Origin: Acetobacteraceae bacterium
GTDB taxonomy: Bacteria > Pseudomonadota > Alphaproteobacteria > Acetobacterales > Acetobacteraceae
Direction: 5' to 3'
Assembly (NCBI GenBank): GCA_947476855.1
Contig: CANJSR010000023.1
Coordinates: 1-20,691 of the forward strand
DNA: 20,691 bases
Shown here: piece after piece, positions 16,234 to 20,691 of the stretch
Numbering within the stretch: the stretch's first letter is position 1
Layout of the letters: each line of letters opens with the position of its first letter
Made by a program: the position numbers and the translations under genes
The notes under the pieces: generated by a model
What the model saw: the letters and a program-made list of their open reading frames with translations, nothing else
Database searches by the model: none
What the model was told of the DNA's origin: nothing

Positions 16234-17376
16234 TCAAGCCAGGGCCGGGACGACCACCGGCCAGCCGTGCGAGCCTTCCGAACCCGGACGGTTGCGGAGC
16301 CACCAGGACCAGTCCTCCGGCAGCATCGAGAACGCGTTGTCATGCGCCAGTTCCCGCGCGGCCCAGACCGGCCAGTGCGGATTGGCCAAGGCCGGGCGGC
16401 CGAGGAACACGACATCGACCAGTTCCTCCCGGATCACCCGATCGGCGACCGCGGGGATGCCCAGGTTCCAGCTCACGCCCACCGGAATCCCGACCTCGCG
16501 GCGGACCCGGGCGCCGCGTTCCACCATGAAGGCCGCCTGGTTGAACGGCAGGTCCTTCATGTCGTCGGTGTTCATCCCCAGGCTGAGATCGGCGAAATCC
16601 AGGCCGTGCTGCTTCAGTTCCCCCACCGCCCAGACCGAGTCATCGAACTGCACCCCGTGTTCGTTGAAGTCATCCGAGCCCAGGCGCATCGTCAGCGGCA
16701 GCCGCTCGGGCCAGACGGCGCGCACGGCGTCGAGGGCTTCACGATGGAAGCGCAGGCGGTTTTCCAGGCTGCCGCCATAGGCGTCGGTCCGCTTGTTGGC
16801 GATCGGGGAGAAGAAGCTGGCGCCGAGGTAGCCATGGGCGAAATGCATCTCCAGCCACTCGAACCCCGCGTCCAATGCCCGCCGAGCGGCATCGGCGTAG
16901 GCGCGGTGGATGTCCTTGATTTCCTCGACCGTCATCGCGTGGACGGGAAAAGTGTAGCGCCCGCCATAGGGGATCGCGGACGGCGCGCGGACCTGCCAGC
17001 CATCGGGATGGTCGGGCGAGATCTGCAGCTTGCCTTCCCACGGCTTCTGCTCACTGCCCTTACGCCCGGTATGGCCCAACTGGATCGCGGGGACGGCGCC
17101 CATGTCCTTGATGATGGCGGTGACGCGGGCGAGGCCCTCGATCTGGCTGTCGTCGTAGATGCCGGCGCAGCATGTGCCGGTGCGGCCATCGGGGGTGATG
17201 GCGATCTGCTCGGGGAAGACCAGGCCGAACCCGCCGGCGGCGCGCGATCCCATCAGCATGACGTGGTAGTCGGTCATCTTCCCGTCGACCGCGCGATACA
17301 TGGTCATCGGCGACATGGCGATGCGATTGCGCAGCGTCACGCCCTTGAGCGTGTAGGGACTGAAAAGATCGGGCAT
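16234..17376 (-). CDS. NADH:flavin oxidoreductase, Old Yellow Enzyme family (YqjM-like)
   Basis: The 380-aa product is an FMN-binding TIM-barrel ene-reductase that uses NAD(P)H to reduce activated C=C bonds. It begins MPDLFSPYTLKGVTLRNRI, shows QLGHTGRKG near 99-107, the substrate-binding and proton-donor set H178/H181/Y183 in HFAHGYL, and the family signature SPIANKRTDAYGGSLENRLRF near 190-210. I start at 17376 because the family alignment begins there; an in-frame extension to 17517 overlaps the divergent promoter region and reads as non-homologous. A divergent cupin gene starts 155 bases away. The flavoprotein downstream may be co-transcribed. Confidence 0.9.
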   Translation of the reverse strand: MPDLFSPYTLKGVTLRNRIAMSPMTMYRAVDGKMTDYHVMLMGSRAAGGFGLVFPEQIAITPDGRTGTCCAGIYDDSQIEGLARVTAIIKDMGAVPAIQLGHTGRKGSEQKPWEGKLQISPDHPDGWQVRAPSAIPYGGRYTFPVHAMTVEEIKDIHRAYADAARRALDAGFEWLEMHFAHGYLGASFFSPIANKRTDAYGGSLENRLRFHREALDAVRAVWPERLPLTMRLGSDDFNEHGVQFDDSVWAVGELKQHGLDFADLSLGMNTDDMKDLPFNQAAFMVERGARVRREVGIPVGVSWNLGIPAVADRVIREELVDVVFLGRPALANPHWPVWAARELAHDNAFSMLPEDWSWWLRNRPGSEGSHGWPVVVPALA

Positions 17377-17447
17377 GCGGGCGAGGACCTGTCGGAAGGG
17401 AAGCCGCCGGAACATACCGGACCGCCGGGGCGCCGCAATCGGATTTC

Positions 17448-17460
17448 GTTGCACCGCAAC
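17448..17460. promoter_or_regulatory. Palindrome GTTGC-acc-GCAAC between divergent genes, possible operator
   Basis: A perfect 13-base inverted repeat lies near the middle of the 155-base spacer separating the Old Yellow Enzyme and cupin genes. It is bracketed by two similar 9-10-base words, GCAATCGGAT to its left and GCATCGGAT to its right. Such an arrangement would fit a dimeric regulator, but no regulator gene is in the window. A weak TTGTCG-N18-TAACCT (17476-17505) could be the cupin promoter. Confidence 0.28.
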
Positions 17461-17531
17461 ATTGCATCGGATGGCTTGTCGGAAACCGCGAATGCCCCGT
17501 AACCTGCACTCTCTCATCGGAGTGCGTCCCC

Positions 17532-18110
17532 ATGACAGTCGCCGACAAGCGCCAGAAAGCCTGCCAGAAACTGCTCGCCGACGTACACGCCATCACCGCG
17601 AAGGAAGGCATCACGCCCTCGGCCCTGCATGCCATCAAGTTGAAGCTCGTGGCCCTGGCGGCGAAGACCGACCTGTTCCCGATGGACGAGTTCGAAATGC
17701 CCGTCTCCCAGGGCCGCAACCACCCGTTACTGGTCGAGGATAATGACGGCCACGGGCTGTACCTGACCATCAACATGCCGGGCAAGGAAGCCGCCCCGCA
17801 CGACCATGGCATCTGGTGCGTGAACGCCGCGATTTCCGGGCGCGAACGCAATGAGTTCTTCCGCCGCGTCGATGACGCCAGCAGGCCGGGCCATGCCGAG
17901 GTCGTGAAGGTCGGAGAGGTGTTGGTGGAGCCGGGGAACGGCATGGCGATGGCCGACCACGATATCCACAGCACCGTGGTCGTGGGCGATGAACCCGCGA
18001 TCGGGCTGGCGCTGTATGGCTATGCCCTGGCGCGCTTCCCCTCGGTGGTCTGGTACCACCCGCAATTCGCGTCCATCCGCGCTGGCGCGTCGCGCCGGCA
18101 CGCGGCCTGA
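17532..18110 (+). CDS. Cysteine dioxygenase-like cupin protein
   Basis: The 192-aa protein looks like the thiol dioxygenase/cupin group (cysteine and 3-mercaptopropionate dioxygenases), cytosolic non-heme iron enzymes that oxidise thiols to sulfinates. Likely iron ligands are H90 and H92 in APHDHGIWC and H143 or H146 in ADHDIHST; Cys96 and Tyr162 are near where related enzymes have active-site residues, but I cannot assign a Cys-Tyr crosslink. The N-terminal 60 residues are helical, as in the family. GGAG lies 9 bases before the ATG. A 2Fe-2S ferredoxin gene follows after 11 bases, an unusual partner because thiol dioxygenases need no external electrons. It could instead be a cupin of another activity. 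Confidence 0.72.
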   Translation: MTVADKRQKACQKLLADVHAITAKEGITPSALHAIKLKLVALAAKTDLFPMDEFEMPVSQGRNHPLLVEDNDGHGLYLTINMPGKEAAPHDHGIWCVNAAISGRERNEFFRRVDDASRPGHAEVVKVGEVLVEPGNGMAMADHDIHSTVVVGDEPAIGLALYGYALARFPSVVWYHPQFASIRAGASRRHAA

Positions 18111-18121
18111 GGCGCGCTCGC

Positions 18122-18424
18122 ATGGCCCGCGCCTCCAAATCCTATCAGGTCACCATCGCCAATACCGGGCAGGTGATCGCGTGCACCGCGCAGCAGACGG
18201 TGCTGGAAGCGGCGATCGCCGCCGGGATCGACTATCCCTATACCTGCGCCAGCGGCAATTGCGGCACCTGCGTCACCCGGCTGGACTCGGGCAAGGTCAC
18301 GATGCTGGCGCGCGGCGATGCGTCCCTGTCGCCCGAGCAGGTCAAGGCCGGACAGACCCTGGCATGCAGGGCCCGCCCGCGCGGCGATCTGACGGTGACA
18401 TGGCTCGGCCGAGGGCGGAAGTAA
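18122..18424 (+). CDS. 2Fe-2S ferredoxin (plant-type)
   Basis: The 100-aa protein is a stand-alone plant-type [2Fe-2S] ferredoxin, a cytosolic one-electron carrier. The cluster ligands are C42, C47 and C50 (C-x4-C-x2-C in YTCASGNCGTC) plus C82 in TLACRARP. It keeps the beta-grasp order: KSYQVTIANTG hairpin, an acidic-poor helix VLEAAIAAGID, and the ligand loop. Oxygenase-partner ferredoxins have this same layout. It follows the cupin gene by 11 bases with TGAGG overlapping that gene's stop, so the two are almost surely one operon. Possible electron acceptors in the window include the flavoproteins; a dedicated ferredoxin reductase is not present. Confidence 0.88.
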   Translation: MARASKSYQVTIANTGQVIACTAQQTVLEAAIAAGIDYPYTCASGNCGTCVTRLDSGKVTMLARGDASLSPEQVKAGQTLACRARPRGDLTVTWLGRGRK

Positions 18425-18427
18425 CCC

Positions 18428-18447
18428 CCGCCGCTTATACTAGGCGG
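18428..18447 (+). terminator. Short hairpin after the ferredoxin gene, possible terminator
   Basis: CCGCC and GGCGG flank a 10-base AT-rich loop four bases after the ferredoxin stop. There is no T-run, only TGTAATCATT, so intrinsic termination would be weak. The BIME 30 bases further on may be the stronger transcript end. Confidence 0.3.
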
Positions 18448-18457
18448 TGTAATCATT

Positions 18458-18611
18458 GACTCTCCGCACAGCGCTAATTCGTCGTGGTGGCCGAAGGGCC
18501 ACCATCCACGACTTTGCTGTGCTTGACTAGAGAAAGTCGTGGGTGCCGGGCCTTCGCCCGGCATGACGAGGTGGAGACCGCGAGGGTCATCGCCAAGTCC
18601 GCCTGGTATAA
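18458..18611. repeat. ~154-base dispersed repeat with BIME core, copy 4
   Basis: The core 18479-18569 has 37-base units 18479-18515 and 18533-18569 around a 17-base spacer, with the same two hairpin sequences as copy 1A. Similarity to 1-154 is ungapped over the full 154 bases with few mismatches, including the CAGCGCT left flank and the CTGGTATAA right end. It sits between the converging ferredoxin and amidohydrolase genes and stops 8 bases short of the amidohydrolase stop codon. Confidence 0.85.
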
Positions 18612-18618
18612 CCCGCTC

Positions 18619-19461
18619 TCAGGCTTTGGTCGGCGTCCAGCCGTAGACCCGCCGCAGCGTCCCGCCCATCAGCGTTTCCCGCTCGCTGTCGGACAGGCGG
18701 TCGGTAACGCGGAAGGCGTCCACCCCCTGCTTGTAGGTCAGCAACCCGACCGCGCGCGTCCAGTCCGTCCCCCACAGGCAACGATCCAGGCCCCAGGCGT
18801 CGAAGATGCGGGCCAGCGGGTCCCAGATGTCCTTGTAGGGAAAAGGCTGGTGCGACAGCGTGCAGGCGCCGGTGATCTTCAGGACCACGTTCGGGCTCTT
18901 CGCCAGGGCCAGCACGGCCGGCAGGTCGGCGAAGGGTTCGGGCGGGGCCGGCGGCTCGAAGGGCTGCGGGATCCCCAGATGGTCGATCACCAGCCTGGTG
19001 TCGGGGTTGCGCGCCGCCATCTCGGCCACCTGCGGCAGGCGCCCATAGGCCAGCAGGTTGACCGGCAGGTTGTGCCGCCCCGCGGCGGCCAGCACGCGAT
19101 TGAGGCCGGGGTCCGCCGGGTCGGTCGCGACATCGCCGCGCATCATGATCCGGATGGCGACCGCGCCCTTGGTCTTCGCCCAGTCGGCGATCGTCTCGGC
19201 GACGCCGGGATCGGTCGGATCCACCGGCTTGACCAGCGCGAAGCGGCCGGGATGGGCGGCATACACGTCCATCGCGTAGCTGGCGTCATAGCGATACATC
19301 GTGAAGGCCGAGACGAGCACCGCGCCATCGACCCCCACCGCGTCCATCGCGGCGACGAGGTCGGCGCCGGTGACCTCGGGTGGGCCGTGCAGGACGGCGG
19401 CCCAGGGGCGGCCGGGGTGATCGCGTTCATAGGCGTGAACCTGGGCGTCGATCGTCAGCAT
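18619..19461 (-). CDS. Amidohydrolase 2 family hydrolase (PDC hydrolase-like TIM barrel)
   Basis: The 280-aa product belongs to the amidohydrolase-related family that includes 2-pyrone-4,6-dicarboxylate hydrolase and lactone hydrolases. It opens with DAQVHAYERD (D5, Q7, H9), so the first His of the usual H-x-H is Gln, as in members that use a single metal or none. Later marks are DHLGIPQP (D160/H161) and LWGTDWTRA with D233, the expected catalytic Asp. An AAGGGGAG ribosome site sits close to the ATG at 19461. It is 87 bases downstream of the Baeyer-Villiger-type gene on the same strand; lactone or ester made by that enzyme would be a logical substrate for a hydrolase, but this is inference. 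Confidence 0.87.
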   Translation of the reverse strand: MLTIDAQVHAYERDHPGRPWAAVLHGPPEVTGADLVAAMDAVGVDGAVLVSAFTMYRYDASYAMDVYAAHPGRFALVKPVDPTDPGVAETIADWAKTKGAVAIRIMMRGDVATDPADPGLNRVLAAAGRHNLPVNLLAYGRLPQVAEMAARNPDTRLVIDHLGIPQPFEPPAPPEPFADLPAVLALAKSPNVVLKITGACTLSHQPFPYKDIWDPLARIFDAWGLDRCLWGTDWTRAVGLLTYKQGVDAFRVTDRLSDSERETLMGGTLRRVYGWTPTKA

Positions 19462-19486
19462 GGTGTTCTCCCCTTCCGGTTTCGTG

Positions 19487-19519
19487 CCGGCCGCCGCCCG
19501 TTTCGGGTCGGACGGCCGG
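19487..19519 (-). other. Intercistronic hairpin
   Basis: CCGGCCG (19487-19493) pairs with CGGCCGG (19513-19519), with an inner CCCG-ttt-CGGG stem. It lies between the monooxygenase stop and the amidohydrolase ribosome site. No T-run follows in either direction, so it may stabilise or partly attenuate the shared transcript rather than end it. Confidence 0.4.
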
Positions 19520-19548
19520 ATGGGGAGGACGATAGCCCCGCGATCGGG

Positions 19549-20691
19549 TCAGGAATAGACGAAGGCGGCGTCGTCAAGGTTGGTGGCCGGGATCTGGTCC
19601 TTTTCGTTCCAGTAATCCTGCGTGTGCGCCCATTCCGGCTTGTCGCCGCGCTTAGGGAGCAGATGCATGCCGCGCTGCATGTAGCCCGGGTTGAAGTTCT
19701 CCTCATCGATCCAGGGCAGCAGCTTCATGTCGCGGTCCTCGGGCCGCAGCGCGACTTCCACCTTGCGGGCCTGCCTATCGCCCATGTGCTTGAGCATGCG
19801 GCAGACGAAATCGCCCACCAGGTCGGCGCGCAGGGTCCAGCTTGCGCGGAAATAGCCGAACACCCAGACCATGTTGGGCACGCCGGTGAACATCATGCCG
19901 CGCCAGGTCACGGTGTCGCCGAAGTCCAGCGGCTTGCCGTCGACCGAGAAGGCGATGTCGCCCAGCACGCACAGGTTGAAGCCGGTCGCGGTGACGATGA
20001 TGTCGGCCTGCAACTCGCGTCCGGATTTCAGCAGGACACCAGCCTCGGTGAAGCGTTCGATCTCATCGGTGACGACCGACGCCTTGCCGGACGCGATCCC
20101 CTTGAACAGATCGCCGTCGGGCACGAAGGCGAGGCGCTGGCGCCAGGGCCGGTATTTCGGGGTGAAGTGCGTGTCCACGTCGTAGTCGTCGCCAAGCTGC
20201 GCCCGGATCGCGCCGATCAGTTCGTCGCGGACCGTCTCCGGCTCCTCGAACGTGCGCTTCGTGAACAGGGCCTGGTCGTGGAGGATCTTGCGGCGGACGA
20301 TCTCGTGGATCCAGGTTTCCTCGACCTGCAATTCCCGCAACTGTTCGGCCAGTTCGATCGCGTTGCGGCCGGAGCGGAAATAGGTCGGGGAGCGTTGCAG
20401 CATCGTCACATGCGCGCAATCCGCCGCCATCGCGGGAACGACAGTCGCGGCCGTGGCGCCCGAGCCGATCACCAGCACGGTCTTGCCGGTGTAGTCGAGG
20501 TCGGTGGGCCAGGTCTGCGGATGGACGATGCGGCCCTTGTAGGCCTCCATCCCCGGCCATTCCGGCGTGTAGCCCTGCTCGTGGCGGTAATAGCCCTGGC
20601 ACATCCACAGGAAGTTCGCGGTGAAGCGGAGAGGCTCGCCGGTGTCGACGCGGACGGCGTCGATGGTCCAGAGGTTCTCCTGGCTCGACCA
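19549..20691 (-). CDS. EthA-like Baeyer-Villiger/FMO monooxygenase, partial (N-terminus outside window)
   Basis: The frame is open to the last base, giving 380 residues of the C-terminal part of a FAD/NADPH monooxygenase; about 100 or more N-terminal residues including the FAD motif lie beyond the edge. The visible part starts WSSQENLWTIDAV, has the Baeyer-Villiger fingerprint as Y-x-G-x3-H-x3-W (YKGRIVHPQTW, about residues 51-61 of the fragment), the NADP motif GSGATA near 76-81, then MLQRSPTYF, and ADIIVTATGFN near the end. It resembles EthA-type enzymes, which convert ketones to esters or lactones. An internal ATG at 20604 is not the true start. It is upstream of the amidohydrolase and probably co-transcribed. 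Confidence 0.9.
   Translation of the reverse strand, partial: WSSQENLWTIDAVRVDTGEPLRFTANFLWMCQGYYRHEQGYTPEWPGMEAYKGRIVHPQTWPTDLDYTGKTVLVIGSGATAATVVPAMAADCAHVTMLQRSPTYFRSGRNAIELAEQLRELQVEETWIHEIVRRKILHDQALFTKRTFEEPETVRDELIGAIRAQLGDDYDVDTHFTPKYRPWRQRLAFVPDGDLFKGIASGKASVVTDEIERFTEAGVLLKSGRELQADIIVTATGFNLCVLGDIAFSVDGKPLDFGDTVTWRGMMFTGVPNMVWVFGYFRASWTLRADLVGDFVCRMLKHMGDRQARKVEVALRPEDRDMKLLPWIDEENFNPGYMQRGMHLLPKRGDKPEWAHTQDYWNEKDQIPATNLDDAAFVYS

Overview
The window is GC-rich, densely packed bacterial DNA. All features fit a proteobacterium, most likely an alphaproteobacterium of the Rhodospirillales/Acetobacteraceae kind. That placement is inferred from base composition, gene content and the dispersed palindromic repeats; there is no rRNA or marker gene to fix it. 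I recognise thirteen protein genes, twelve complete and one cut by the right edge. I see no tRNA, rRNA, CRISPR array, transposase or phage gene.

Layout, left to right: a repeat-filled spacer (1-330); a thiamine-diphosphate enzyme (minus) divergent from a luciferase-like flavin monooxygenase (plus), which is followed by an FMO-type monooxygenase carrying an NTF2-like N-terminal region; a long SNF2-family helicase with a SWIM-type zinc motif; an orphan periplasmic solute-binding protein; a repeat spacer (10069-10410). Then comes a GMC dehydrogenase block: a large subunit plus small-subunit gene on the minus strand, with a second, about 78% identical large subunit divergent on the plus strand. 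After a third repeat spacer (14235-14630) come a fumarate-reductase-type flavoprotein and an Old Yellow Enzyme (minus). Divergent from these is a cysteine-dioxygenase-like cupin followed 11 bases later by a 2Fe-2S ferredoxin (plus). A fourth repeat spacer (18425-18618) leads to an amidohydrolase and an EthA-like Baeyer-Villiger monooxygenase (minus), the latter running off the window.

Seven of the thirteen products are flavoenzymes. With the ThDP enzyme, amidohydrolase, thiol-dioxygenase-like cupin and ferredoxin, the region reads as an accessory oxidative catabolism island. No substrate can be assigned from sequence alone, and the helicase and solute-binding protein do not obviously belong to it.

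The most distinctive non-coding signal is a family of seven 90- to about 117-base inverted-repeat elements (BIME/REP-like). Each has two inward-facing palindromic units, normally 37 bases, around a spacer that is 17 bases in six copies and 16 in one. They fill every convergent (3'-to-3') gene junction in the window and are absent from all three divergent promoter regions, which suggests a role as bidirectional transcript ends, or insertion tolerated only there. The three divergent regions instead carry short palindromes or paired -35-like boxes.
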